Assembly (NCBI GenBank): GCA_024138015.1
Contig: JAMXBB010000004.1
Span: forward strand, 7,136,010 to 7,200,009
Length of the DNA: 64,000 bases
Direction of reading: 5' to 3'
Source: Lumnitzera littorea
Lineage: Eukaryota > Streptophyta > Magnoliopsida > Myrtales > Combretaceae
Positions 13,191-25,882 of the stretch are shown piece by piece. Below the pieces are notes generated by a model. The model was not told the DNA's origin. It saw only the letters and a list, made by a program, of their open reading frames with translations, and did no database searches. Position 1 is the first letter of the stretch. Each line of letters begins with the position of its first letter. The position numbers were made by a program, and so were the translations under genes.

Positions 13191-13884
13191 AGAAAATTAA
13201 ATGATTTCTTTGCACAGCTAAACATGTTCTTAATACAAATTTCTTATTTATTATGATTTCACTTAAGAGTCCTAAATCACAATAATAAAAAATATAATAA
13301 TACAATGCACAAATTTCATGTCACCAAAATTCCAACACAAATAGGGTACTTGCAACGAAATTGACATAAGAATAAAACTAATGATACATTATATCAACAA
13401 CAAATCACATCAATAATAAGATATTGACGGTATATAATTATTATTAATGCGATATAAATTATAATTAAAAGAAATTTAGATTTTAATTAACACAAAATTT
13501 TGCATAATTATACCTACGATAGGTAAGCTCACAACTATATAAAATGATAACAATCATGCTCAATAGAATATGGTAATCTTATCATGCATAATAGAGCATT
13601 CAATCAACATAGAATACAATAGTTAATTCATATAAGGACTTTAAAAAAATTAAGCCCATAATGATAATAAGAATAATCAAAGTAATGACATAGTAGAACA
13701 TGACGATTATGCCAACTCATAGCTCATAACATATGTTGACCTAAATAACATTACTGGATTGCCTGTAATACCAAATAAGATTTTTATTTGATAGATTACG
13801 ATGAATTATAGTCTTTCAAAAACTTTATAGGAAGTAAAAGAAAACAAAGGGACTTTTCTTATTTTAAGTACTAAAAAATTTAGT
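13191..13884. other. AT-rich stretch without a recognised feature
   Basis: No open frame, terminal repeat or known motif could be assigned. It may be further copia sequence too decayed to recognise. Confidence 0.3.
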
Positions 13885-14555
13885 GAATCAAGTAGGGATG
13901 CCACTAGGTGGGTCATTATAAGGTTTCCGACTCACTCGACCCACTAAAAACCCTATATGATTTGACCTTATAGGGTTTTGGTTAGGTTCTATAAGTAGTT
14001 CTCAAACCCTATAGGGTTCTAGGTTGGGTTTTGGGATTTAAAATAAAACTCATTGAAAAACCTGAATTCGATTAAAAATAATAATATGATATTAGTAATT
14101 GAGTATTAGTTATAAATAATAAAACACAATAATTAATAAACAATATCTTGTCTCTTCATACTTTATCTTTTGAGAAAACCTTAACCTCATCTCTTTTTCT
14201 CTCTTGCATTTTTTGTGACTCTTCTCTCGCCCTTACTCTCTCTCTTCATTCAGTCGGCCATGTTTCTCAATCCCCATTCATCTCCTTTTCATTAATCGTA
14301 TATTAATTTAAAATAAAAAGAAGTTGGTTCAATTTTGATAATCATATGGAATTTATTTTATTATTTAAAACAATCCATATACTATTTGTTTTGATATTTT
14401 ATGTACATTCGCAAATCAATTTTTTTAATTTTTTTTAATATTGACAAGTCAGGTCAGGTTTTTAATGTATTTCACAAAACCCCATGTCGAGCCTGATTTT
14501 TCAATTTCCTTTATTAAAAATTAATTTTTCTATTTCTGATTAATACTAAACCCTA

Positions 14556-16669
14556 ACTCATTTAATATTACCTCGACTAAAGAAATTAAGAAATTTCGGT
14601 TTTTTATTAAAAATAATTTTTGGAGTCGCCACCCGACCAAAGTCGGGAAAAGAAAAGAAACTGTAATTAATTGGGTGGATTGATTATAATTTAGCTACCA
14701 ATCTTTAATTTCAATTTTAAATGAAGAACTAGAGGGTTTCAAGTTCGGAGGCTAACCTATTAAACCCTTAACGGGTACCACTATTTATTTACCGAAATTA
14801 GGATTATTCTTCTAATTATAATAATTAAAAAATAAATAAATAATTAAAAGAAAAGAAAAAACCTAAATTTCTACATATTTTATCATCGCCCCGAAGGTGC
14901 CTACGTACCCATTAGTCGGAATCAGACGATTGTAGTTCTTTCAAAAAAATCTTTAATGTGTTAATTGATTTTAATTTTGAAAACCGACTGAATTTACGTT
15001 ATTATCAATTTAGTTTTTCAAAGAAAACTCTAAAAAAGCCCTAATTTACTAAGTTTTTTATTTTATTTTATAAAAACTCTCTAAAAGTCTATTTTTTTAA
15101 CAGGGTTTTTATTTTATTTATTTACAAAATAATTTTTTCTAAATGAGAAAATCCTAAAGTCATAATGCTAAAAAATATACCTAAGCATATAAATACATAC
15201 ACATATATCTATTTACCTATCATGTCATAAATTTAACTAAATAACTAATGGAATTATAATGATAAATAAAAAGACAAATAAATAAATAAAATAAAATAAT
15301 CAAAACCGAACCTGACTTGGGCTGTTCGATGAAGTGTTAGTGTTAGTTCGTCGAGTGTGGAGAAGTGACGATCAGTGCTGAATTGTATGCTGTGATGCTA
15401 TTGTACAGAACGTACTGCTGTTCGCTTGGTGTTGCTATCCACCTGGTGTCGTTGCTGTCCGTCCACTGTGCTGCTGTTCTGTTTACTGATGTTCGCTGTG
15501 CTGCTGTTCTGTTTGCTGATATCCGTTGTGCTGCTGTTTTGTTCACTGCCATCCGCTGTACTGCTGTCTTCGCTGCCATCCACTATGCTGCTGTTTTGTT
15601 CGTTGCTATCTGCTGTGCTGTTGTCTTCACTGCAGTCTGTTGTGCTGCTGTTTTGTTCACTACTGTCCAGTGTGCTGCTGTCTTCGTTGCCGTCTGCTGC
15701 GCTGCTGTTCTGTTTGTTGCTGTGATGTTGCAAATAGCAGTGAAGCGTAGACAAAGCAGCAGTCACTGTGCGTTGAGTATGTCTAGTAGATGTGGATTCG
15801 GGTCCCTACTGTTTGCTGGTCGCAAAGTTATCGATTTACTGCCGTGAATATGGAGGGAACGGCTGCTGCAATTGGCTAAGTTTGAAAGAGGATATGGGTG
15901 GTTGGTGTTTTGAATGTCACGTAAGAGAGGAGTAATCGGATAAAGGGTCTGCTGTTATTGTTTTTGCTGTCACTGTGTATCGAATTTGCAGCATACTATC
16001 ATCGGGATGCGGCTGCGAAGCATAGAGATTAGGCTCTTGTTTTTTCTATCCTCTTTTTTCTTTGACTACTGGAGTTGGCGCTGTTGTTTTTTGTCCTTCT
16101 TTTTCTGGCTGCGTATGTGTGTTTATATAGTCTAAACCATATCATATCTTATCATATCTGATTCGGTAATTAAACTAGATTCAAATGAATTCAAATCAAT
16201 TCATATGATTTAATTAGATATGAATCATATTTTCATCTCGCTTTTGCAAAGATAGAAAAATAAAGAGATAGGTACTTATTGAGACTTGAACCCTAGACCT
16301 CGAATTAAATCCGACCCAAATATTTCGATACTTATCCATTATGCTATTGGCCTGTGCCTTGATATTCAGTACAATTAAACTATACTTAAACTATCTGATT
16401 CCCTAAAATAAATTTTTTTAACTAAACTAAAACTAAAACTATTTGTTCCTAATATAAGTTATTTCCTAAAAATCTACGAAATTTTTATAATTTTTTCTTT
16501 TCTTATTATTATTATTTTTTTTGTATTTTCATCATTTGTTAATTTTTATTATTTTTTATCTTTTATTAATTTTTTTTGTTTATTATTTTCATTTTTGAAT
16601 TAAGGCCCTTTTTGTAAAAAAACTAAAATAAAATTAAAACTATAGAAGGGCAAAAATTAGGTGTTTACA
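14556..16669 (-). mobile_element. Probable solo LTR inserted in the hAT element
   Basis: The minus strand begins TGTAAACACCTAATTTTTGC at 16669, a typical LTR start. A TATA-like ACTATATAAACAC lies on the minus strand near 16114-16126. A GGTGGCGACTCC motif (minus) at about 14632-14643 is of the kind often seen next to or inside Tat/Ogre-type LTRs. The sequence after 16669 starts CCCTA and a CCCTA lies at 14551-14555, but the base next to it does not begin TG. A TG start at 14485 after CCCCA is the alternative. The left boundary is therefore uncertain. Confidence 0.5.
15395..15735. repeat. GCTGTGCTGCTGTT-type short tandem repeat array
   Basis: Imperfect repeats of about 21-48 bases built on CTGCTGTTCTGTTT, CTGCTGTCTTC and similar units, GC-richer than its surroundings. 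The composition keeps several frames open on both strands, giving Cys/Leu/Val-rich or Ser/Asn/Thr-rich hypothetical proteins. These are by-products of the repeat and not genes. The array lies downstream of the TATA box of the enclosing minus-strand LTR. Confidence 0.75.
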
Positions 16670-16812
16670 CCCTATAAGGATAAACTCTGGAAATAGAGTA
16701 AAACCCTATAGGGTACCCTATAGGATTTTGGAAGCCTTGTAAGATAGCAAGTCGGGTTTGAATTTTGTAAAAACTATTCTAAACCCACCTCGATAACATC
16801 TCTAGAATCAGG

Positions 16813-17595
16813 CAAAGTGCATGAATACAGTCTAATAAAATTTCTTTATTCTTAAACAAAGGATTTTATTATGAGCCCAATGCATCTAAGCAAACTTAAT
16901 GTCTCATTTTCATTTCTTATCATTAGTGCCTTTTGAAACTTTATGATAGCAATATTTATTGTTTGCACCAAAATTAATTGGAATTATAACAAGACTACAA
17001 AAGACTAATAAATTGGGTAAATAATTAATTTTCCTTTAAAGAAAACTAATAGTTTTAATTATTTTAAGGCTTCATTGCATCACATACTAATCCCTTTAGA
17101 TAAAAGAGCAACCAATGGGATTTTATTATGTAAAGTAAACCATTAAGATGCACAAACTTTTGAAAACTTCTCTTTTGAGAAATAAATTCTCTAGGTCCAT
17201 ATATATCTATGTAATGCTTCACTTCATTCCAAAAAAATTAAAATATATAAATATCCCTTTAAATATGTGATATATTTGAAGATAAAACTCATAATATAAA
17301 TTAAAAAGTAATTATATAAGTTTAAATTAATAAACTACTTTTATAGCAACTAATTAAATAGATTTTTCTTATATCAGTATAGTACATTTTATTACATATA
17401 TGCACTTGAAATATAATAATTTATAGTGCTTTTATTCACATATGAACTCTTAAATTTAATTGCATTTTTATCACAATTTTAAGATTCACACATAAAATAT
17501 AGTATTTAAAAAATTACAAAACAAATTAAAATCGATAAGCTCATAAAAGTTAAAAGGAAACGAATATCAAATTAATAAGTGGAATGATTCTACTG

Positions 17596-17644
<49 letters not shown>

Positions 17645-18059
17645 TGTATGTATGTATGTATATCCTGACATGGTTATAAAAGTAAAGAAGGAAAGGAAAT
17701 AAAAATCATATCAGTAAGTAAATAATTATATTGCTACTAATATAAAAACTAATAAATTTCTTACGATATTTCATAAATCACTTAGCTACCAATATTAATT
17801 TATATTGTTATATTTTATTTTCTTCTATTTGTTTTCATTGCTTGAAATTATTAATTGGATTTACAAGATTTTTAAATGGCCAAGTTTCATCATTGCAACA
17901 AATAAAATACGAACATTTTCTCACAATAACTTCAACTGACGACTAAGAAATTATAATTTTGTGGTACAATGCTTTGGAATAATGTTAGCAGGGAGATTCA
18001 ATGCTTTGGAATAATGTTGATAGGGGGATTGAATTGTCATTTGGAAAAAAAAAAAAAGA
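16813..18059. other. AT-rich stretch with microsatellite
   Basis: No gene seen. It holds a compound (TA)n-(TATG)n microsatellite at about 17598-17661 and a 32-bp direct duplication (CAATGCTTTGGAATAATGTT, starting at 17967 and 17999) just before the LINE fragment. Confidence 0.6.
17598..17661. repeat. (TA)n-(TATG)n compound microsatellite
   Basis: A run of about ten TA units passes directly into about eleven TATG units. Probably polymorphic between individuals. Confidence 0.9.
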
Positions 18060-19770
18060 TCAAATGGCATAATTTTGAAAAGCTAAAGTATATCATTAAG
18101 TCATATTGTTCTTTATCATGGCATAAAGTAAATTACCATAAAAGCTCTTTAAGTTTTAGTTACTTAACATCATAGGATGTTAGAAGAGTTTGTGCCGATA
18201 TTTTACAAATCAATTTGCTTCATTTTCTTGGCAAATAACTTGGTCTACCGGTTTCTTTGAGTTGGTGAAAAAGCCAATCTTTAGCTTATGTTAAAGATCA
18301 AATTTTAAATAAATTACAAGGTTGGAAATGAAATTTGTTATCTATAAGTGAAAAGGAGATTATGATTAAGTGGGTTGCTTATGTAATTTCGACGTGCTCT
18401 ATGAGTGTATTTTGTTTTCCAAAGAAATGGTGTAGAGAATTGGATAGTATGATTTCAATTTTTTGGTAGGGAGAAAGCGAGGAAGGAAATAAAATACATT
18501 AGAGAAAGTAGTCTCTATTGTCTAAGGCTAAAGATAAAGGGGCAAGGGGGCTAGGATTTAAAGATCTGCATTCCTTTAATATAGCTTTATTACGAAAGTT
18601 GGCTTAAAGGGTATTGAATAATCTTAATGTACTATAGGTGCAACTGATTAAAAGTATCTACTTTCCAACAATTGATTTCATGAATGCTTTAAAAGGTAAA
18701 AGGGCATCCTAGATTTAGCAAAGTATTTTACAAGGAAGGGAATCAATTTCTAGGGATCTTATTGGAGAGTAGGTGATGGAAATATGATAAATTTTTGGCA
18801 AATTCTTTGGATCCCTTCCTTACCTCATTTTGCATAGCTCTTCAGCCCTTATGATATGAGATTGTGAACTTTAAGGTTTCAGAAGTTATAGATAGTTAAA
18901 ATGGTTGTTGGGATTTTATCTATGGTGGAGGGACATATTGGGGAATTTGAAAAGAAAGCAATTTAGTGTATTCCACTAACAAGAATTAAATTTCCTAACC
19001 TTTTGGTTTGATCAAAGGAAAGGGTGGGAGAATTCTTTATCAAGAGTTATTACCATAGCTTAAGGAATAGAATTGAAAGTTTAGAGGGTGGTACCTCAAT
19101 GTCAAGCATTGAAAACAATAAAGCTCTATGGAAGTTTATTTGGAATAGTGACTATTACCCGAAACACAAGCACTTGCTCTAGAGATTGTGTTATAATACA
19201 ATTGCCACTAACTTTAGTCTTCTTTGCAAGAAAATTAGAGAATCTCCAATGTGTAATTTCTATAGCTATGATGAGACTTCTAAGAATTTATTTTTTAGTG
19301 CAATTAGGTGAAGACTATATGGTCTATTGTTCTTAATATGAGAATAGAAATGTTTAACGACAACTATATTGATTCTTGCTTAGTGGACATTATTCATGAA
19401 TAGGTTGTTCTAGCTGTAAAGCCAAAGGATTTCTTCTCGATTATCGCTATTATCACTGGGCATCTATGGACTCATAAGAACTACTATCTATTTAATCATA
19501 TGTAACCCCAAGCATCAAAAGTTACTAAAGCTGTACTTTGTAAGCTACACTTGATTACCTTTAGCCAAACAACTTTGCAACATAAATCCTCTACAATGAA
19601 TGATGCAGTAGAGATACCTTATCCAACAAATTTTGCCAAAGTGCACAAGCAAAGAACTTGGAAACTTCCATCCGGTTTAGTAGTAAACTAAATTGTGATG
19701 TTGCTATAAATCAATAGACCATATGGGTGGGATTAGTTTTGCTTACTGTGATGCTTCTTATAACTTGTTA
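18060..19770 (+). pseudogene. 5'-truncated LINE fragment (RT end, zinc-binding, start of RNase H)
   Basis: In broken plus-strand frames: HKVNYHKSSLSFSYLTS (about 18120-18170), LGLPVSLSW (18240), LQGWK, KEIMIKWVAYVISTCSMSVF (18357-18410) and FPKKW are the conserved RT thumb blocks of plant LINEs. GARGLGFKDLHSFNIALL-KLAW follows near 18545-18605. A zinc-binding RT region with ESPMCNFYSYDET lies near 19240-19280, and a KLPSGLVVN stretch near 19665 looks like the entry to RNase H, where the fragment ends. It is a different copy from the LINE at 749-11484. Confidence 0.75.
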
Positions 19771-21849
19771 CAAAGATAAGAAGAATAAATATACATAAGT
19801 AAATATAAGGGGGTATCTTTGCAATTTACCCTAAAATATATTATACATTCTATAAAATGAAAATTCTTTCTTAATATATCCCTATTTAACCAAAAACAAA
19901 AAAAAAAAAACGTTTTTTTTTTCAAAATATAGTGTGAATACTAAAATATAAAAATTAATAGCACATTTATATGCTGATTTCTTAAATCAATTCATTAGGT
20001 TCTAAACTTCATATAATATCAAAACCTATTTTCAACATAATCGGTCGGCATTGTTGCATATGTAGTAGAAACATCGCCTGACTCTAATCAATTTCATTCA
20101 TTTTGAGATAGGTACTTGTCCAAGAGGATGTTAGAGCTACACATTACTCTATGTCTAGAGTATCCACTATAGGTGATTAGGTACAAGATGTATAGTATAT
20201 GGGGGTATACTTTTACCCTATCTTATAAGATATGGATTCTTAAATTTTAAAACTTGAACTTACCATGTAGCACCTTAAAATCATCTTGAAGTTTATACTC
20301 AATAGGATACCATGTGAAAACCTATAAATTTTATATGATACTACAAGTTCTTCTATATAAAACCTATGAGATTTATAGCAAAATCTAAAAAAAAAAAAAC
20401 TTTATCTTTATTATTTTAAGTTTATGTAATTTTACTGCTTAGTAAATAAAAAGAAATGAGAAAAAGAACAAAAAAAATGTAAGCTGTAAAGGAAAATGGG
20501 AAGAATGAGAGAAAGAATAGAAAGTGTAAAGTGAAAGAGATTGTATTAAGTTTAGTCGTTTAAGATTATTAACTTATAATCTTATTTTTCTTTTTTTTTT
20601 TTTACTAAAACATTAGTTGGTAAAAAGATATAACATTATCATCTATTATATATTTTTAATATTATTTAATAACTTTTTATAGGGCAAATACATGCTACTC
20701 TAAGTTCTGTATCTTTTATATCTTATAATACATGTTTTAAGGTTGATATAAAGTAGAAAAACCTTGTAGTATCTGGCCATGTGGAGTAGATTTTAGAAAA
20801 TTTATACTCAAAACCTATCTTAATTCTTTATACATATCTGAAATCTATCTAAATAAAGTATGGATGGATATCTTATACAATAAAATTATTTGTTCTCTTA
20901 TTATCCACCTTTTAGGCCATCAAGTTTTACTTTTTAAGTATGGTTGGTTTCCCCAAATATTTCAACAATGAGGAGATTATGATAGGAATATAAAACCTAT
21001 TATTTCACCCTAATCAATTAATGTGTGAATTTGATTAGTTAGCTTTAATTAAAAGTTTACTACATAAGTAAATGGGGGCGCTGCACAAGTAAATGGAGAG
21101 CTAATATAAATAATAACGTTTAGAGTATATTTGTAAGATTAAAATATCAAATTAGTTGGTTTTACAGTTAAATTCACTAATATAACAAAATATTTTTTAA
21201 ATTAAATGTGGATTGTTTTAAGTAGTAGCTTGTTTTCTGAACATTAAATATATTGGTGCAATCTAAAAAGCTACTATTTAGCGTTTGTTCACAAACTTTT
21301 CTAGTATAAGATTTTTCTTTTTCTTCTTTTTTTTAATTTTACACTGCACCCATGTTTTTCTTTTCCATAAAAAAAAAAATGTAAATATTAGTATACGCTA
21401 TCATCCGCGCTGAGCTTCTTACAAACTAATAAGTTTTTAATAAATTAACTAAGGTTTAAATATACTAGATACTAAACCGCCCCTGGTATATTATTCTTTT
21501 ACATAACATGAGTTGCTTATCACCTGTGCACACATGCTACCATCGAACATTGTACCATGATAAGCCTCGCAGCATTTCAACATCATTTTTGGCTTTATCT
21601 TAGTACAGATTCCTTATCCCATGTGTTATAATGTGATAGATGCCTAAATCCCACGTTGCCTTTATCTTTATGATGGCTAAAGGGCAAAAAACAAGATTGG
21701 CATCTTCGAAATAATTGATGAACACAGAGACAAGATCATGACAGATCAATACTAACTTTAGGATTAACGTGGCCGTGTCTCGTTAGTCAATCATAAAATT
21801 CCAGGGTCCAGCACATAGGAACAGCTGCTGATCTTATATATGAGGGTAA
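19771..21849. other. Non-coding AT-rich stretch
   Basis: No gene or complete element recognised. A sequence reading GGGTAAATTGCAAAGATACC on the minus strand (about 19808-19836) resembles one terminus of a Mutator-like element, but no partner terminus was found. Confidence 0.4.
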
Positions 21850-22640
21850 TGGGTCAATATTTGTCCCTATATTCGTTGTGTCATCTTATTTTTAAAATTG
21901 TGTATCTTTCCCGGTTATTTGAACACCAAATCTTAAGAAAAAAAAAATGCATAAGAAATCTTGATTTTTGCAATTTTTAACATTTTATTATTGTATATCA
22001 TAACATAATAGTGAAATAAGATTTAAAAAACACATTATTTCACGAATTTAAAAACTGAATGCACCACTTTAAAAATAGAGAATTAAGTATATGTAGAGCA
22101 AATATAAAAGAGACAAATGTTGATATTTGATCTTTACCTAATTTTACGTCAACCACTAAAACTTAAAGGCATAAATTTAGTACTTAGAAACGTTTCAATG
22201 TTATTTATCATACCTTTATTAGGTAGTCAGTAGCGAAAATAGATAAAGTTTAGATAGTTAATTGTAAAAATAGGTGAAATATAGCTATTTAATTGAGAAA
22301 ATAATAAAGTTCATATAGTAAATACTGCATTTGATATCTAAAATTTACCTTTTTCTTTAGTAAATTATCCGAAGTTAAAAGGATCAATTTATCTAAACTT
22401 TACGAACATTTCGATATCACTTATCGTATCTAGATTAGCTGGTTAATAACAAAAATAGGTAAAGTTTAAGCTGTTAATTGTAAAACTTGGCAAAATATGG
22501 TTATTTAATTGCGAAAATGATAAAGTTCATATACTAAATTGATATTTTTGAATTTCAGATAATTTATTTAACAAAAAGATAAAGTTTAGATATCAAATAC
22601 AATATTTATCTTATAAAAAGTATGTATATTTATTATCTAT
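21850..22640. repeat. Foldback segment followed by diverged 217-bp tandem repeat
   Basis: GTCAATATTTGTCCCTATAT near 21854 recurs inverted near 22100-22130 with TTTTTAAA spacers, suggesting a foldback or MITE-like segment. Directly after it, two diverged copies spaced about 217 bases apart share AAAGTTTA-x-TTAATTGTAAAA and GATAAAGTTCATATA blocks (roughly 22125-22340 and 22341-22565). The start of a third copy may follow. Family not identified. Confidence 0.45.
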
Positions 22641-23529
22641 CTAAGGTTATAGCCCGTCGGGAATCCATTCCATACGTAAATTTAGATGTATTTGGTCAAC
22701 AGACAATCAATGTCATCATTGTTATTTTTCAGTATGTACTAGGTTTTATGCGAAACATGCCATAAGGACGTTACGTGGACGACTGTACTACGTTTAGATG
22801 AAGACGAATATGCCTGTCTGGAGCTGTTTCACCATGTTATCCATTGGCCCTACTTGCTAATCTGTTTAAAATTGAAGACAATTGTCGGATTGGCATCATA
22901 CAAGCCTAATCTCTAAGCCAAATGGCAGAAGACTTGTTTCAGTATTTATTTAAACGTAAATCAATTGAATAACTAGATTAAATATAAAATATTTACTAGA
23001 ACTTTCAACGGCAATAATTATGTTTTAAAACTTTACAAATAGAAGATTTATATTTGCAAATAGATTATAAGTTTATAAACTAAAATAAAAAAGATAATAA
23101 AAAAGGAAAGGCATAGAGGTTATATAATTTCAACATCATGTCCTTGCTTAAATCATATCCTGGGAAAAAAAAAGAGTGAGAAATACTAAAAAAATCGATT
23201 TTACAAAATGTTGGAGCACTTATTCTTCAATTGGTGGAAGATGAGTGGGATAAGATTAAGGAAATATAGAGAGAAATTAGTACATTTTAACTAATTTAGC
23301 AAAATATAAGTGATTTTATAAATCATATTGGATTTACCACCTTTATAGTTATTAAGTGAAATTACAAATATTAAGTGATTTCACCAAATATATAGTGACT
23401 TTATGAACATGTTCGTTTATAACTATACTTAAAAGTTCATAAAAAGTTGTGTGATATAAACATTTGGATGAAGTTACCTTTGGCCAAAGGAAAATAAATA
23501 AATAAATAAATAAGAAGAAGAAGAGTGAA
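22641..23529. other. Intergenic stretch, slightly less AT-rich at 22650-22930
   Basis: No frame or repeat terminus seen. The first 300 bases are richer in GC than their neighbours and may be unique sequence, but no exon can be supported. Confidence 0.35.
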
Positions 23530-23537
23530 GTCACTAC

Positions 23538-24223
23538 TAGAGATAGGCATCGGGGCTGGGTCAACCTGGCCCAGTTGGTTCACGAGTTTGGCTATGGTTG
23601 AATCATGATCGGTCCATGAGGGGTGGTTTCAGGCTAATTCAGCTTTTGAATCATTTTTTTTAATTTTTAATTTTTAATAATTTGTTTAAATACATTAATA
23701 ATTTTTAATAATATAATCTTTAATTTTTTTTATTAATTTATGACTTAATATGATTTCAACTTTTTTATTTATTTTTTCTTAAATTTTATTTTTTTTCTTA
23801 TATTTAAATCCTTAACATTTAACAAGTTTTACAAAAAGGATTTACGTTTACATTAATTGAAATTAAAATTTTCATTTATCCTTAATATATAATTAATTTA
23901 TGATTAGTTATTTATCATTAGTTTGACGATATTATTTTTAAAAAATTGTTATTTATCTTCGTAAATAAAATAGTTTTAATATGTAATGACTTATTAAATA
24001 TTATCCAATTATTTTTTTTTCAATTTAATGGCTTTTCTTTTCTCTTTTTCTTTTCTTTCTTTTTTCAAAGGATAAATCGACCGAATCAACCTATCGATTC
24101 AATAACAGATCAATTTGACGGTTTGCGATCAGCTTATTTAAATAGTTTCACTTTAGTAGTTCAACTCAGCCTTCCATAAATCGGACCGATTCATGGTTGA
24201 ATACGGAAATTTGCTCAGGTCTA
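23538..24223. mobile_element. Candidate hAT-like MITE
   Basis: The left end TAGAGATAGGCATCGGGGCT and the right end (minus) TAGACCTGAGCAAATTTCC resemble hAT termini. Flanking octamers GTCACTAC (23530-23537) and ATCACCGC (24224-24231) agree at five positions and differ only by transitions at the other three. Size about 0.69 kb; no coding capacity. Less secure than the hAT element at 13893. Confidence 0.45.
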
Positions 24224-24231
24224 ATCACCGC

Positions 24232-25833
24232 TCTTACGTGTTTTGTAGATTACAAAGGTGGTCTTCCCAATGATTGAACGAAGTTATTAATTAAATAAGT
24301 GAATTTGCGAAGTTTAAGCACATTTACGACATATAGTGAGATTTCACGAAAGTAAAAATTACGTTGATAAAGCTCAATGGATTTTACGAACTTTGTAAGA
24401 ATTAAGAGATCTTATGTAAAATCACTGACTATGTGATAAAATTAGGAACTTAATATCCATTTATGAGTATGTAGAGATTTACAAAATATTAGTAAGGTTA
24501 TGAGCTTTTTAGCCAAATTACCAACTTTATGTCAATTTATAAACTCATAGCATTTTGAATAAAGTTATGAAATATAAGACCAGGTTCAAAAGTCACAGAG
24601 CCAACCGATGTGTTTGACCTGTTTGGGTCGGATGCTGTCTATGCTCGGCTCTAATTAACATTATTAACTTCAGTGAAGATTTATTTTTATTTTTATTTTC
24701 AAAACAAATTTTAAACAATAGTCAACTTCTGCAATTGCCGACAGTCCACTAACATAGTGCTTCATGTATGACAGACTGTAAGACTCCATTTTTATTGAAA
24801 AAAGGAAAAATTGGACAAGTTGGAACGTCCCACCCGACCCATTGTGCCAGCCTGGGTCGGTAATCGTGACCGTGGCTGGGCCTGTCCGGCCCAATGTCCA
24901 AGCGTATACGGTACCTTGGAGAGGATATATATATATATACACCGAGACAGCAACAAATACGGATTGAAGTCAGCCTTGATCATGCATGATGTTAAGCAAA
25001 AAAATCTATTTGCTTTCAAATACTCAGTATGCAAGCAAAAATAAAAATACTTGGTAAAACTAACCATACAATTGGTTATCTTGGTAAAATTTATTTAAAA
25101 GAAATTGGATAATTTAGTAACTTTCTCGGGACATAAAATCACGAGTTAATTAACGTGATTTCACGAGTTTGTAATTTTATGAGTTTTTTCTAATTAAAAT
25201 AAATGTAAAATTGTTTCAATTGGACTCTTGATAAATTATAGATTAAATATACAATTTTATAAACTAACGATTTTACTTTACTGTACGGTTCTATGATTAT
25301 ATATGTTCTAATTCTTGGCAGAATTAGTTTGACAACTGTAACTCTTTTATTATGCATATCAATATAACACTGTATGTGTGTAAAGAATATGTTACTTAGA
25401 ATACCTAATAAATTTTTTTCTTGACCAGGGGATTTGTTTGGAAAAGGTTTAAAGTGACTCCATTTCAAGTTGGCGAGAATAAATCATATACTGAATGATC
25501 AAAAACGACAAAAATTCACAGTAGATTCAGATTCAATGATACAGATCAAGCACAAATAAAAAAGAGACAGAACAAGAAATGCTAGAGACCTATTAGAAGA
25601 AATCACGTAAAATGTGAATGCATAAAAATACGAAAAAGTAAGGATCGCGCTATATCAAGCTTGAAAATGGAATACATATAATGAAATAAATGCGAAAGGT
25701 GAAAGGAAGACCATTCACGTGGATTTCACCATCTCTTCTACATCAGTCATTGGAGTTTAAAAAACTTAAATTCCAAATACAAAGCGTTCCGGAAAACAGT
25801 AGACAGTACTGCATCAAAATGGTAAGCTTTTCT
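24232..25833. other. Intergenic stretch downstream of the CYSTM-like gene
   Basis: No gene recognised. A GC-rich island at about 24815-24910 (CCCACCCGACCCATTG, GGGCCTGTCCGGCCC) and GGTCGGATGCTG near 24628 look like further hAT-type subterminal sequence. An (AT)n run lies at 24926-24940. Confidence 0.4.
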
Positions 25834-25839
25834 TTTATT
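25834..25839 (-). terminator. Candidate poly(A) signal AATAAA
   Basis: AATAAA on the minus strand about 45 bases downstream of the stop codon of the CYSTM-like gene, a usual place for a plant near-upstream element. Confidence 0.45.
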
Positions 25840-25882
25840 AATGAGAAGAAGATCATAGGCTCTTCGTGGACACCTGATAGAT

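Larger units (their letters stand above)
13893..16804. mobile_element. hAT-like non-autonomous DNA transposon with internal insertion
   Basis: The left end TAGGGATGCCACTAGGTGGG and the right end (minus strand) TAGAGATGTTATCGAGGTGG form imperfect terminal inverted repeats of the plant hAT form (TAGGGATGgCA). Flanks are GAATCAAG (13885-13892) and GAATCAGG (16805-16812), an 8-bp duplication with one transition, the size hAT makes. Subterminal CCCTATAGGG motifs occur near both ends. Without the inserted LTR the element would be about 0.7-0.8 kb. No transposase is visible. Confidence 0.75.

Noticed and set aside
15343..15847. Overlapping ORFs of 74-160 codons on both strands
   Set aside because: All arise from one CTGCTGT-type tandem array; composition is repeat-driven and no start context or domain is present.
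19795..19840. Possible Mutator-like terminus
   Set aside because: Resembles a TIR on the minus strand but no partner end or 9-bp duplication was found to the left.
24670..25067. Overlapping ORFs near the GC-rich island at 24815
   Set aside because: No domain; frames cross a microsatellite and hAT-like subterminal sequence.
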